Shown: positions 15,539-24,639, counted from the stretch's first letter. The stretch is 64,000 nt of DNA from JBIYSM02 sp044759095 (GCF_044759095.2 NZ_JBIYSM020000002.1:1-64000), one strand, 5' to 3'. Translations and numbers: made by a program. The notes: generated from the letters alone by a model not told the origin.

Positions 15539-17125
15539 TTACGAACGTTTGCCGCGCGGCTTCGCCGGCTCCAGGTTGATCCGCTTGCCGTTGATGCGGG
15601 TCTGGCGCAGCGATTCGTACACAAACGGAGCCACTTCCTCCGGCACTTCGACGAACGTGAAGTTCTCGAAAATATCGATGCGGCCGACCGCTTTCCCGGG
15701 GATGCCAACCGATTCCGAGATTTCCCGAACCAGGTCCTGCGGCTTCACGTTGGCGTTCCGACCTACGTTCAGGAAAAAGCGTACCATGCCCTTCGCGGCA
15801 CCTGTTTCGCCGAAGTTGTACGCCTCCGTTTCCTCCGTATCGCCGATCTCGCTGTGGAAGGAGAGGTGCAGGGCGGCAGCCGCCACTTTCTCTGCCGGAT
15901 ATTGGTCCATCAGCGATTCAGCCACTTTGACGTACATGTCGGCGATCCCGTCGCTGTCCAAGAGCGCAACAAGCTGTTCGCGAAGCTGTTCCTGCTTGCG
16001 TTCTGCCACTTCTTCAAGCGATGGGACATTGCGGGAAATGATTTCCGCCCGGGTCTGCTTTTGAATGAACATCATTTGCCGCATCTCGCGCGGTGTTACC
16101 AGTGTCATCGCGATTCCCTTGCGCCCGGCTCGACCGGTGCGACCGATGCGGTGAACGTAGCTTTCTGAATCCTGCGGAATGTCGTAGTTGATCACGTGTG
16201 ACACGTTGCCTACGTCAATACCGCGTGCAGCCACGTCTGTGGCAATGAGAAGCTCGATAGTACCTTCGCGGAATGCGTTCATCACCTTGTCGCGCTGTGC
16301 CTGGGAGAGGTCGCCATGCAGTCCGTCGGCCAGGTAACCGCGGGCTTGCAGCACTTCGGTCAACTCGTCAACCCCGCGCTTGGTACGGCAAAAAATAATG
16401 CCCAACTCCACGTCTTCGCTGTCGAGAATACGGCAGAGACTCTCCACTTTGTTTCGCTCGAACACCTTGTAATACACTTGTTCAATCAGCGGAGCAGTCA
16501 CTTCCTCACGACTGACTGCGATTGTCTCCGGCTGTTTCATGTAGCGGTGTGCCAAACGCTTGATTTCCGGAGGCATGGTGGCCGAGAACAGCAGGGTTTG
16601 CCGCTCTTCCGGCAGATGGTTGATAATCGTTTCGATATCGTCAATAAAGCCCATGTCGAGCATTTCGTCCGCTTCGTCGAGCACCAGCGTGTGCACGTGA
16701 TCCAGTTTCAGCGTCTTCCGGCGCAAGTGGTCCAGCACGCGGCCCGGTGTTCCTACCACCACCTGTACTCCTTGCTTGAGCGCACGGATCTGGTGGCCGA
16801 TTGACTGGCCGCCGTAGATGGGAATGGTGCGGATTTTTTTGTACTTCGCGATACGCAGCAATTCGCCCGCCACCTGAATGGCCAGTTCGCGGGTCGGGGT
16901 CAGCACGATCGCCTGAACGCGATTGACCGGGGTGATTTTTTCAATCAACGGAATACCGAAAGCAGCCGTCTTACCCGTACCGGTTTGAGCTTGCCCGATC
17001 AGATCCCCGCCAGCAAGCACCTTTGGGATGCACGCCGCCTGAATGGGCGACGGCTCCTCAAAACCCATGTCATGAATCGCCTGCTGGATCAATTTATGTA
17101 AAGGAAAATCAGAAAACATCGTCAT
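15539..17125 (-). CDS. DEAD-box ATP-dependent RNA helicase
   Basis: A 528-residue DEAD-box helicase. The Q motif (GFEEPSPIQ), AQTGTGKT, PTRELA, DEAD (in VLDEADEMLD), SAT and HRIGRTGR are all present in order, giving two RecA-like domains to about residue 375. The C-terminal part (about 450-528) looks like a DbpA-type RNA-binding domain (GRIDIFENFTFVEVPEEVA), then a basic tail. It resembles CshA/DeaD helicases that act in ribosome assembly or mRNA decay. The ATG at 17125 is preferred; a GTG at 17134 lies within the ribosome site and the cinA stop. Only five bases separate it from cinA, so the two are co-transcribed. Confidence 0.92.
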   Translation of the reverse strand: MTMFSDFPLHKLIQQAIHDMGFEEPSPIQAACIPKVLAGGDLIGQAQTGTGKTAAFGIPLIEKITPVNRVQAIVLTPTRELAIQVAGELLRIAKYKKIRTIPIYGGQSIGHQIRALKQGVQVVVGTPGRVLDHLRRKTLKLDHVHTLVLDEADEMLDMGFIDDIETIINHLPEERQTLLFSATMPPEIKRLAHRYMKQPETIAVSREEVTAPLIEQVYYKVFERNKVESLCRILDSEDVELGIIFCRTKRGVDELTEVLQARGYLADGLHGDLSQAQRDKVMNAFREGTIELLIATDVAARGIDVGNVSHVINYDIPQDSESYVHRIGRTGRAGRKGIAMTLVTPREMRQMMFIQKQTRAEIISRNVPSLEEVAERKQEQLREQLVALLDSDGIADMYVKVAESLMDQYPAEKVAAAALHLSFHSEIGDTEETEAYNFGETGAAKGMVRFFLNVGRNANVKPQDLVREISESVGIPGKAVGRIDIFENFTFVEVPEEVAPFVYESLRQTRINGKRINLEPAKPRGKRS

Positions 17126-17130
17126 GTTTG

Positions 17131-18372
17131 TCACCTTTCTTTTATTCGTTGAAGCGCGTAAAACAACGCAAACTTTGCTGCGCGCCCAATGATCGCCTGT
17201 CGTCTTCCCGCCAGTCGAATCTCTTTTACAATCGTAGACTGGCCTTCGCTGGCTATTCCGATATACACCAGTCCCACCGGCTTTCCTTCCGATGGATCAG
17301 GGCCTGCCACGCCTGTCACGGCAACACCGTGGGTTGTCCCCAGTTTCACTCGCACGTTTTCAGCCAGCCTGCGGGCTGTTGCCTCACTGATTGCTCCGTG
17401 TGTGGCCAAAATGTCTTGGGGAATATCGAGCAGTTGGTGCTTCACCTCATCGGTGTAACAGACGATCCCTCCGTGGAATGCCGCGGAACTTCCGGGAACG
17501 GAGGTGAGCAAGGATGCAACCGTTCCGCCCGTACAGCTCTCCGCGCAAGCTATTGTCTCACCGCGCTCGGTCAATTCTTTCACTACCACTTGGTTCAGGG
17601 AGGTCTCACCTGTCGCGTAGACGTATTCCCCCACGCGTTCACGGATCTTCTCTTCCACGGGGACAATCAGGCTTTCCGCCTGCTCCACCGTAGCCGCACG
17701 TGCCGTAATGCGCAGGGTGACCTCGAATTCTTTGGCATACGGAGCAATGGTCGGGTTTGATTGCTGCTCGATCAGGTCGAGCAGCCGCTCTTCCAAAGCC
17801 GATTCCCCGATTCCGTAAAAACGCAGCACACGGGAATGAAACACCTGCTTTTGTGGCAAGAGTCCGGTCAAAAACGGCATCACGTAACGGTCCACCATCG
17901 GATACAATTCGCTCGGCGGTCCGGGTAACAGCACATAGGTCTTTTCCTCGTGGCTGACTGCCATTCCCGGTGCCATGCCGTGGTCGTTGTGAAAAACGGT
18001 ACTGCCCTCAAGGACGAGCGCCTGTTTCCGATTGTTTTCCGTCATGGCAATGCCACGCTGATCAAAAAACGACTGAATCCGCTCCATGGCAAGCGCATCG
18101 GTTTCCAAGCCGACGCCGATATGCGCTGCCACCGTTTCCTTCGTCAAATCATCCTGGGTAGGGCCCAGTCCACCGGTAAAGATAATCAGGTCCGACCGTT
18201 CAGCCGCCTGTCTGATTACTTGAGTCAGGCGCTCACTATTATCGCCCACAACTGTATGGAAGTAAACGTTTACGCCAAGTTCAGCCAGTTTTTGCGAAAG
18301 GAATTGGGCGTTTGTATTGGCGATCTGGCCGAGCAACAGTTCCGTACCGACAGCAATTATTTCCGCTCTCAT
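17131..18372 (-). CDS. cinA: CinA family protein (competence/damage-inducible protein A)
   Basis: A 413-residue CinA. Residues 1-170 form the MoaB-like/COG1058 domain (GTELLLGQIANTNAQFLS; FTGGLGPTQDDLTKE). From about residue 250 comes the PncC-type NMN amidohydrolase domain (ESCTGGTVASLLTSVPG; VTGVAGPDPSEGKPVGLVYIG). Family members take part in pyridine nucleotide salvage, and the gene sits beside recA in many Bacillota. Here a DEAD-box helicase gene separates cinA from recA. A terminator-like hairpin lies between pgsA and cinA. Confidence 0.93.
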   Translation of the reverse strand: MRAEIIAVGTELLLGQIANTNAQFLSQKLAELGVNVYFHTVVGDNSERLTQVIRQAAERSDLIIFTGGLGPTQDDLTKETVAAHIGVGLETDALAMERIQSFFDQRGIAMTENNRKQALVLEGSTVFHNDHGMAPGMAVSHEEKTYVLLPGPPSELYPMVDRYVMPFLTGLLPQKQVFHSRVLRFYGIGESALEERLLDLIEQQSNPTIAPYAKEFEVTLRITARAATVEQAESLIVPVEEKIRERVGEYVYATGETSLNQVVVKELTERGETIACAESCTGGTVASLLTSVPGSSAAFHGGIVCYTDEVKHQLLDIPQDILATHGAISEATARRLAENVRVKLGTTHGVAVTGVAGPDPSEGKPVGLVYIGIASEGQSTIVKEIRLAGRRQAIIGRAAKFALFYALQRIKER

Positions 18373-18400
18373 GTCCCATCATCCATTCTCTCTTGTACTG

Positions 18401-18438
18401 AAAAAAAGAGACCAATACCACTAGATTAGGAGTATTGG
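18401..18438 (-). terminator. Terminator-like hairpin between pgsA and cinA
   Basis: CCAATAC (18412-18418) pairs with GTATTGG (18432-18438), followed on the minus strand by TCTCTTTTTTT. The pgsA stop codon lies in its loop. Confidence 0.7.
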
Positions 18439-19001
18439 ATGACATTGCGATTTTTTGCAAAATAGTCGTAGCCGGAGTAAATGGTGATGATCACCATTGC
18501 CCAAATCGCCACGGTATCAAACGGGATGCCAAAAATTTCAAACGGAAAATTGCGGATAATGACTGCTGTAATCGCGACGATCTGTACCCAGGTTTTCAGT
18601 TTGCCAAGTGCGCTGGCCGCGATAACCTCCCCTTCCGCAGCCGCCACCAGCCGCAATCCCGTAACCGCAAATTCACGGCTGATGATAACGATGGCAATCC
18701 ACGCCTCCAACCGCTGCATTTCCACGAGAGAGATAAGAGCGGCGGAAATAAGCAGCTTATCCGCCAATGGATCGAGGAATTTCCCCAAGTTGGTAACGAT
18801 TTTGCGCTTCCGGGCGATATACCCGTCGAGGCCATCCGTACTGGCAGCCAAGATGAACACCAATGCCGCAATCAGCTCGTTATACGTCATCGTCAGGCTG
18901 CCAATGGTAAAGGAGCCAAATTGATAACGTACGAGCAAAAAAAACATGACAACTGGCACCAGGAAAATCCTGGCAAGAGTGATGCGGTTGGCGAGATTCA
19001 C
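18426..19001 (-). CDS. pgsA: CDP-diacylglycerol--glycerol-3-phosphate 3-phosphatidyltransferase
   Basis: A 191-residue integral membrane enzyme that makes phosphatidylglycerol phosphate from CDP-diacylglycerol and glycerol 3-phosphate. The CDP-alcohol phosphotransferase signature is visible as DGLDGYIARKRK followed by GKFLDPLADK (about residues 55-82), which carries the metal-binding aspartates. Four to six hydrophobic segments surround it. The GTG start directly follows the rimO stop, and GGGAGG lies eight bases before it, so the two genes are translationally close. The position between rodZ/rimO and cinA matches B. subtilis apart from rimO. Confidence 0.95.
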   Translation of the reverse strand: MNLANRITLARIFLVPVVMFFLLVRYQFGSFTIGSLTMTYNELIAALVFILAASTDGLDGYIARKRKIVTNLGKFLDPLADKLLISAALISLVEMQRLEAWIAIVIISREFAVTGLRLVAAAEGEVIAASALGKLKTWVQIVAITAVIIRNFPFEIFGIPFDTVAIWAMVIITIYSGYDYFAKNRNVIQYS

Positions 19002-20342
19002 CTAGACTACCTCCCCGGCCAAATCGTATTCGTACGAATGCGTAATCCTCACTTTCACAATATTGCCAAGCTCGCCCTTGTAGCCGGTCACAAACACTTC
19101 CCCGTCTATCTCAGGCGCGTCGTACTGCGTACGTCCCACGTAAATGTCGTTGCGACCTTCATACCGCTCGATCAATACATCCAATTCCTGACCGACAAAA
19201 CGGCTGTTCCGCTCCGCGGCGATCTCCCGCTGAATTTCCATCAGGATGTTGGCACGCTTTTCTTTGGTCTCTTCGTCCACGTGGTCCGGAAGGCGAGTCG
19301 CCGGCGTGTCGTCTTCGTTGGAATAGGTAAAGACACCCAGACGGTCGAACTTGATCTCCTTTACGAACTCACAAAGCTTCTGGAAATCTTCTTCCGTTTC
19401 TCCCGGAAATCCGACGATCAGCGACGTGCGGACAGCCACGTCGGGCACTTGACTGCGAATTCGCGCCACCAGTTCGCGAATGTCGCGCTGACGGCCTGGG
19501 CGCCGCATTTTCTTCAGGATGTGGTCTTCCGAGTGCTGCAGCGGCATGTCGATGTATTTGCACACCTTGGCGTTGGCCGCGAACGTTTCAATCAGCTCGT
19601 CCGTAAAAAATCCCGGATAAGCGTAATGCAGGCGTATCCACTGGATGCCCTCCACTTCCGCCAAACGGTTCAACAGCTCCGGCAGCATGTGTTTGCCGTC
19701 GTAGATGTCGGTTCCGTAGTTCGTCGAATCCTGCGCAATCAGACTGATTTCGACGATGCCTTGCGCAGCCAGATGGCGGGCTTCCTCCACGATCGACTCG
19801 ATGGTGCGGCTGCGGAATGCGCCGCGCATTAGCGGAATGCTGCAAAACGTACAGGCGTTGTCGCAGCCCTCGGCAATTTTAATATAGGCGGAGTATGTGC
19901 CGGCTTTCACTTTTCGCTTTACGACTTCCTCGTAGGTAAAAGCCGGATTTCCCACATAGATCGGCTTCTTGCCGGCGAGGGACTCTTCAATGATATCGGT
20001 AATCGACATAAAGTCCCCTGTTCCGACAATGCCGTCTACTTCCGGTATCTCCTGCAGAATATCTTCCTTGTATCTTTGTGTGAGACAGCCTGCAACCACC
20101 AGGGATTTCAGCTTGCCCGACTCTTTCAGATCCGCCATGTCCAGGATTTTGTTCACGGACTCTTCTTTGGCGGCATCAATAAAGCCGCATGTATTGACAA
20201 TCACCACGGTTGCTTCTTCCGGATTGTCTACCAATTCGTAGCCTTTTTCATCGATCAGATGGGCCATCATGTCCGAATCAACAAGATTTTTCTCACAGCC
20301 CAACGTCACAATCGCGACTTTTTCTCGCGTCTTTTCTGTCAT
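19002..20342 (-). CDS. rimO: Ribosomal protein S12 methylthiotransferase RimO
   Basis: A 446-residue radical-SAM methylthiotransferase that modifies an aspartate of ribosomal protein S12. The N-terminal UPF0004 domain starts VAIVTLGCEKNLVDSD, with further cysteines in VNTCGFIDAAKEES and VAGCLTQRY (second iron-sulfur cluster). The radical-SAM CxxxCxxC motif is CDNACTFC near residue 160, and a TRAM domain ends the protein. The GCEKN and GFIDAA sequences favour RimO over MiaB. The ATG at 20342 has GGAGG seven bases upstream and lies downstream of a strong sigma-A promoter. B. subtilis lacks this gene. Confidence 0.94.
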   Translation of the reverse strand: MTEKTREKVAIVTLGCEKNLVDSDMMAHLIDEKGYELVDNPEEATVVIVNTCGFIDAAKEESVNKILDMADLKESGKLKSLVVAGCLTQRYKEDILQEIPEVDGIVGTGDFMSITDIIEESLAGKKPIYVGNPAFTYEEVVKRKVKAGTYSAYIKIAEGCDNACTFCSIPLMRGAFRSRTIESIVEEARHLAAQGIVEISLIAQDSTNYGTDIYDGKHMLPELLNRLAEVEGIQWIRLHYAYPGFFTDELIETFAANAKVCKYIDMPLQHSEDHILKKMRRPGRQRDIRELVARIRSQVPDVAVRTSLIVGFPGETEEDFQKLCEFVKEIKFDRLGVFTYSNEDDTPATRLPDHVDEETKEKRANILMEIQREIAAERNSRFVGQELDVLIERYEGRNDIYVGRTQYDAPEIDGEVFVTGYKGELGNIVKVRITHSYEYDLAGEVV

Positions 20343-20388
20343 TTGATTTCCTCCAATTACGTCGCACCTACCCAGATTACACCTATCC

Positions 20389-20417
20389 AGTATAATATAA
20401 GCCCTTGGGAGTGTCAA
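20389..20417 (-). promoter_or_regulatory. Strong sigma-A promoter of rimO-pgsA
   Basis: TTGACA (20412-20417), exactly 17 bases, then TATACT (20389-20394) on the minus strand: consensus -35 and near-consensus -10. Confidence 0.85.
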
Positions 20418-20433
20418 AAAAAGTAGCGCACGC

Positions 20434-20458
20434 AAAAAGGCAAGCATTTCGCTCGCCT
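20434..20458 (-). terminator. Intrinsic terminator of rodZ
   Basis: AGGCAAGC (20438-20445) pairs with GCTCGCCT (20451-20458), with one wobble pair on the minus strand, followed by TTTTTG. Confidence 0.7.
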
Positions 20459-21341
20459 ATTGTGTCAATGTTGGTTGGATTTTTACTTGTATGTTAGATG
20501 TAACCTTCATTTTCGCTGTCTCTACGGGTTGATCGTTTACTGTCATCTCTACCGCAGACGGTTTTCCGAGTCTGACGAAAGCGGTTTTTCCCAGTTCGAC
20601 GACTTTCTCTTCTCCCTTTTGAAGCGTTCCCTCTACTTTAAACTTCTTTCCTTTTGCTTCGGCAACTCCAAACCAGCATTTATCCTGAACGGCCTTGAGT
20701 TTTACCGTGATTTTCTCCCCGCCCGCCAGCGTGTAATTGTACAGCGTTCCTTGCTGAGATTCAAAAGCAAGCGCCGGTTTCTGCTCCTGTGGTGCCGGTG
20801 TGGTTAACGGGGGCTGTTCAGTGGTTGCCGGAGGCTGCGGTGCTTGAGCGGCCGGGGGCGGCGTTACCGGGGTCCCAGCGGCTCCCTGCGGCTGAGTCAC
20901 TTCCGGGACGATTGCGTTGTTGTTGCCGGGAACCGGCCTCGTCTCCAGGTCGTTGCTGTTGACAACGGCGATGTAAATCACACCGATAATCAAGGCAATA
21001 AACAGCACCAGCAGTGTCTTCGTTACCCAGCGGCCCGCCTGCAGCGGCTGACTGGCTGCGGCAGCCCGTCTGCGCCGCAATCGCTCCACCTGTTCTTGAG
21101 GAGGATGAGCCGGGAGATCTGACTGGAAGTGGCTCATGATGTGGTTGGGGTCGAGTCCCACTGCCTCTGCATAGCTTTTGATAAAAGCCCGGGCATAAAA
21201 ATGGCCGGGAAGTACGTGGAAATGCCCCCTCTCTATCGCTTCCAGATACCGTCGCTGTATCTTGGTGATCCGTTGGATGTCGTCAAGTGAGATACCCTTT
21301 TCCTCACGTGCCCTCTGCAGAACTTGGCCAAGCTCAGACAC
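20457..21341 (-). CDS. rodZ: RodZ-like cell-shape protein (YmfM)
   Basis: A 294-residue protein with an N-terminal HTH of the RodZ type (LQRAREEKGISLDDIQRITKIQRRYLEAIE, residues 8-37), a basic stretch, one membrane helix (about 108-128) and a periplasm-side part. That part has a proline/glutamine-rich linker and a C-terminal beta domain (DUF4115-like, about 195-290). RodZ links the MreB cytoskeleton to the envelope. The GTG start has GGAGGGT upstream. It is probably co-transcribed with ymfK, 12 bases upstream, and ends at its own terminator before the rimO promoter. Confidence 0.9.
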   Translation of the reverse strand: MSELGQVLQRAREEKGISLDDIQRITKIQRRYLEAIERGHFHVLPGHFYARAFIKSYAEAVGLDPNHIMSHFQSDLPAHPPQEQVERLRRRRAAAASQPLQAGRWVTKTLLVLFIALIIGVIYIAVVNSNDLETRPVPGNNNAIVPEVTQPQGAAGTPVTPPPAAQAPQPPATTEQPPLTTPAPQEQKPALAFESQQGTLYNYTLAGGEKITVKLKAVQDKCWFGVAEAKGKKFKVEGTLQKGEEKVVELGKTAFVRLGKPSAVEMTVNDQPVETAKMKVTSNIQVKIQPTLTQ

Positions 21342-21353
21342 AACTTACCCTCC

Positions 21354-22139
21354 TTACGTCATTTCAAAAGTATCAAAACCGCGATTGGTGATCAGCTCGT
21401 ACGTGATCTCCTCATCCGGATGGTGGCGCAGCTCGATGATATAGTGAAAATCGGACAGTTCGTACTCCGACTCGCGTACGAAGATATCAGGGTGTTCAAC
21501 AATTTTTGCCGCCGGAAAGTTCATGATTTCCCGCAACAACGAATGGTGTTTCTCTGTCGAGCGAAGTGTCGACACAATCCCATCTATTAAATATACATGA
21601 TCAGGCGTCATCTCATCAACGGCAAGCGAGCTGCGCACAGTTTGCCGCAGCAGTGTAGAAGAAATGAACGTCCATCTTTTGTTGGCGGACACGCTGGCAG
21701 CAATCATCGATTCAGTCTTGCCCACACGCGGCATGCCCCTTATGCCGATCAGCTGATGTCCTTCCCTTTTCAAGATCTCAGCCATAAAATCAACGAGCAA
21801 GCCCAATTCGTCGCGAATAAAGCGAAATGTCTTCTTGTCCTCACTGTCGCGTTCTATGTATCGCCCGTGGCGAACCGCCAGACGGTCCAGCATGGTTGGC
21901 GGTCGCAGCCTTGTAATGGTTATGTTGTCCACTTTTTGTACGATGCTGCGCAAGATCTCAATTTTTTCGTCGTCGTCTGTTGTCATCAACATTCCGCGCC
22001 GACTGTTTTCGACACCGTTAATCGTGACGATGTTAATGTTGAGCATTCCCAATATAGAGGCTACATCACCGAGCAGACCAGGACGGTTCCTGTAGATTTC
22101 GTATTCCATGTACCACTCTTTTTGTTCTTTTGCTTCCAT
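21354..22139 (-). CDS. ymfK: DUF3388 family protein (YmfK), ACT-like plus P-loop
   Basis: A 261-residue YmfK/DUF3388 protein of unknown function. Residues 10-80 look like an ACT-type ligand-binding domain (RNRPGLLGDVASILGMLNIN). After it comes IGIRGMPRVGKTE, whose GMPRVGKT (135-142) fits a Walker A P-loop, with VYLIDG as a possible Walker B. An ATP-binding regulatory protein is therefore plausible, but nothing shows its target. The ATG at 22139 has GAGAGG close upstream and a sigma-A promoter about 40 bases away. Order ymfJ-ymfK-rodZ is as in B. subtilis. Confidence 0.85.
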   Translation of the reverse strand: MEAKEQKEWYMEYEIYRNRPGLLGDVASILGMLNINIVTINGVENSRRGMLMTTDDDEKIEILRSIVQKVDNITITRLRPPTMLDRLAVRHGRYIERDSEDKKTFRFIRDELGLLVDFMAEILKREGHQLIGIRGMPRVGKTESMIAASVSANKRWTFISSTLLRQTVRSSLAVDEMTPDHVYLIDGIVSTLRSTEKHHSLLREIMNFPAAKIVEHPDIFVRESEYELSDFHYIIELRHHPDEEITYELITNRGFDTFEMT

Positions 22140-22173
22140 GGCGATCCTCTCCAGCACCCAAAATTCTCTTCTT

Positions 22174-22201
22174 AGTATAACACGTTCCGAACAATCGACA
22201 A
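22174..22201 (-). promoter_or_regulatory. Promoter of ymfK-rodZ
   Basis: TTGTCG (22196-22201), a 16-base spacer and TATACT (22174-22179) on the minus strand, just downstream of the ymfJ terminator. Confidence 0.55.
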
Positions 22202-22210
22202 TGAAAGAAA

Positions 22211-22238
22211 AGAAAAATCCCCAGGTTGTGGGGATTTT
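22211..22238 (-). terminator. Intrinsic terminator of ymfJ
   Basis: AAAATCCCC (22214-22222) pairs with GGGGATTTT (22230-22238), followed by TTCTTTTC on the minus strand. Confidence 0.9.
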
Positions 22239-22243
22239 GCGGG

Positions 22244-22513
22244 TCAGTTTCCTTGCGTGACATTGTCGGGGCTTTGCACCAGTTTTACCATCATGGCAGC
22301 CAGAGCGCGTCTTTGCTCTTCATCACCGGCTTCCCAAAGCTGCTTCAACAGGCGCTCCTGATCGTTTTTCGGTTCTACTTGCGAGGACAGATAATCTCCG
22401 ACTTGATACGCAACGTTTTGAAGCGTATCGCTTTTTATCCCCGCTTGCGTCGCCTGCTCTACACGTTCACCGAGAAATTGCTTCCAGTCTTGAAAATTGT
22501 CAAGAACCGACAT
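22244..22513 (-). CDS. ymfJ: DUF3243 family protein (YmfJ)
   Basis: An 89-residue mainly helical protein of the YmfJ/DUF3243 family (VLDNFQDWKQFLGERVEQATQAG at the start). Its function is not known in any species to my knowledge. It carries no metal or nucleotide motif and no membrane segment. Placement between ymfI and ymfK is conserved in Bacillaceae. It is the last gene before a strong terminator, probably of the ymfF-ymfH-ymfI-ymfJ transcript. Confidence 0.88.
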   Translation of the reverse strand: MSVLDNFQDWKQFLGERVEQATQAGIKSDTLQNVAYQVGDYLSSQVEPKNDQERLLKQLWEAGDEEQRRALAAMMVKLVQSPDNVTQGN

Positions 22514-22605
22514 CGAGAATTCCCTCCTTCAGATCTTTACGAACAGAATTCTGCCCGCACACAGGTAGAATTCCATCTTCGCGAGGAAATTATGCATCCA
22601 TCACC

Positions 22606-23337
22606 CTACGTGTACCAGCCCCCGTTGGGACTGATGATCTGCCCGGTGAGATAGCTCGATTCCGGGGAAAGCAGAAACCGTACGACAGCTGCGACTTCTT
22701 CCGGAGTACCCAATCGATTGGCGGGAATTTCTTCGGCAATCATCCCGATCTCGTCCGGAGAAAAACGCTGCATCATGCCGCCCTCAATCGCACCTGGAGC
22801 CACGGCGTTGACGGTAATCCCGTTGGGGGCGAGCTCCTTGGCGAGCGCTTTGGTAAAGGTGTTGACGGCTCCCTTTGTCAAGGAATACAACACCTCACAA
22901 GAGCCGCCCGTCAATCCCCAGATGGACGAGATGTTCACGATGCGGCCATAGCGCTCCCGCAGCATGGCGGGAAGTGCAGCCTGTGTCACAAAAAAAGCGG
23001 AGCGCACATTGAGGGATACCAGCTCGTCAAACAAGACCGGCGTGACATCGGAAAAAAGTCCGACGTGATCGGCTGAGGCGTTGTTGACGACCAAGAGCGG
23101 CTCCACCGGCATCTGCTGATACATCGCGGCAATCTGCTGGACGTCGCGCAAGTCAGCCTGCAGGGCAAGGGCTGGAACTCCCCGTTCATGACAGAACTGT
23201 AGAATTGGTTCCAGCTTGTGGCCTGCCTGATGATAATGCAATACCAGCGGAATTCCTATCTGGGCCAGCGAGAGACTAACGGCCTGACCGATCTGACCTG
23301 ATGCCCCTGTAATCAGCGCCCATGGCGTTTGCTGCAT
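22606..23337 (-). CDS. ymfI: EF-P 5-aminopentanone reductase (YmfI, SDR)
   Basis: A 243-residue short-chain dehydrogenase. TGASGQIGQA (residues 10-19) is the NAD(P) motif, VNNAS follows near residue 85, and the catalytic YxxxK is YSLTK near residue 151. B. subtilis YmfI is known to reduce the modification on elongation factor P to 5-aminopentanol. The conserved neighbourhood with ymfF and ymfH supports that role here, rather than fatty-acid 3-oxoacyl-ACP reduction, which the sequence alone could also suggest. It starts nine bases after the ymfH stop. Confidence 0.88.
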   Translation of the reverse strand: MQQTPWALITGASGQIGQAVSLSLAQIGIPLVLHYHQAGHKLEPILQFCHERGVPALALQADLRDVQQIAAMYQQMPVEPLLVVNNASADHVGLFSDVTPVLFDELVSLNVRSAFFVTQAALPAMLRERYGRIVNISSIWGLTGGSCEVLYSLTKGAVNTFTKALAKELAPNGITVNAVAPGAIEGGMMQRFSPDEIGMIAEEIPANRLGTPEEVAAVVRFLLSPESSYLTGQIISPNGGWYT

Positions 23338-23346
23338 GGATATTCA

Positions 23347-24639
23347 CTACTCCTGTTGCGCGGCAGAACGAACGATGGAAACGGACATTTGCTGTGGCTG
23401 AAAGTGCTGTTTCAGTCGCTCTTCCACCTCTTCGCGCGTAATCGACTCGAGAAGCGGCACTACGGAGAACAATTCGTTTCCGTTAAATTTATAGCTGGTA
23501 AACTGGTTGGCAATGAACTCCACCGAGTTGAGCGAACGGAGATAATGACCAATTTTTTTCCGCTTGCTCCGCTCAAAATCATCCGCTTCGATCCCCGTTT
23601 GCTGCAGGGTAAGGAGTTCCTGTTTGATCGTCTCCACCAGCTTTTCCGGATCAGGCGTATCGCCGCCCAAAATGGAATAGGCGTAGTCACGCTCACTGCT
23701 GTAGTCGCAATCAAAGTTTTCCGTAATCATTCCGCTGTCGTACAGTTTCTGATACAAAGCGGAACTGCTGCCGAACACGATGTCCAATAACAGTTTAGTC
23801 GCAAGCTCCCGTTTTAACAAGGCTTCTCCGGTCAAACCCGTGTCCGCTTCCTTAAAGCCGATCAAACACTTGGGGAGTCCGACTGCAAGGTGATGCTCCA
23901 CCCGTTCTTTCGCCACTGGTGCGGGTTCTTCCGGGTAGATTCGCTCGATCTGCGGTGCCGGAGGAAACTCTTTTTTCGCCTGATTGTCTCGAATCAACAG
24001 CATGACCGCTTCCGGTTCAAACGAGCCAACCACCAGCAGGAGCATGTTGGCCGGGTGATAGAACGTTTCGTAGCACTGGTACAGCATGTCTTTTGTAATC
24101 TTGGAGATGGACTCAATCGTTCCGGCGATCTCGATCTTGATCGGATGTTTCTGGTACATGGCCTTCAGCAGATTCATGTACACTTTCCAATCCGGATTGT
24201 CGTCGTACATCGTAATCTCCTGCCCGATTATGCCCTTCTCCTTTTCTACGCTTTGCTCGGTGAAATACGGCTCCTGGACATAATCCAACAGCAGATTCAG
24301 GTTTTGCTCCAAATTGTCCGTGCAGGAAAACAGGTAAGCCGTCCGGTTAAAGCTGGTAAACGCGTTGCATGAAGCCCCGTTCTTGCTGAACGCATGCATG
24401 ACGTCCATGTCTTTTTTCTCAAACATCTTGTGCTCGAGAAAGTGGGCGATCCCGTCCGGAACGTGGATTTCTTCTCCTGCTCTGGTTTTAAAATGACTGT
24501 CGATGGAACCGTATCTCGTAGTAAACACGGCGTAGGTCTTGCTGAAGCCCTGCTTGGGAACGAGATAGACCTGCAGACCGTTGTCCAGCTTGTCGTGATA
24601 TACCGTTTCCTGCAGTTGTTCAAAGGTAGTCGTTTGCAC
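23347..24639 (-). CDS. ymfH: M16 family peptidase YmfH (EF-P modification-associated)
   Basis: A 430-residue M16 (insulinase-like) protein. HFLEHKMFEKKD carries the zinc-binding HxxEH near residue 70, and the downstream glutamate lies in QSVEKEKGIIGQEI. The two-half M16 fold covers the whole length. In B. subtilis ymfF and ymfH belong to the EF-P 5-aminopentanol modification locus; M16 pairs usually form a heterodimer of one active and one inactive partner. The GTG start has AAGGGGGAG upstream, and only two bases separate the gene from ymfF. Confidence 0.88.
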   Translation of the reverse strand: MQTTTFEQLQETVYHDKLDNGLQVYLVPKQGFSKTYAVFTTRYGSIDSHFKTRAGEEIHVPDGIAHFLEHKMFEKKDMDVMHAFSKNGASCNAFTSFNRTAYLFSCTDNLEQNLNLLLDYVQEPYFTEQSVEKEKGIIGQEITMYDDNPDWKVYMNLLKAMYQKHPIKIEIAGTIESISKITKDMLYQCYETFYHPANMLLLVVGSFEPEAVMLLIRDNQAKKEFPPAPQIERIYPEEPAPVAKERVEHHLAVGLPKCLIGFKEADTGLTGEALLKRELATKLLLDIVFGSSSALYQKLYDSGMITENFDCDYSSERDYAYSILGGDTPDPEKLVETIKQELLTLQQTGIEADDFERSKRKKIGHYLRSLNSVEFIANQFTSYKFNGNELFSVVPLLESITREEVEERLKQHFQPQQMSVSIVRSAAQQE

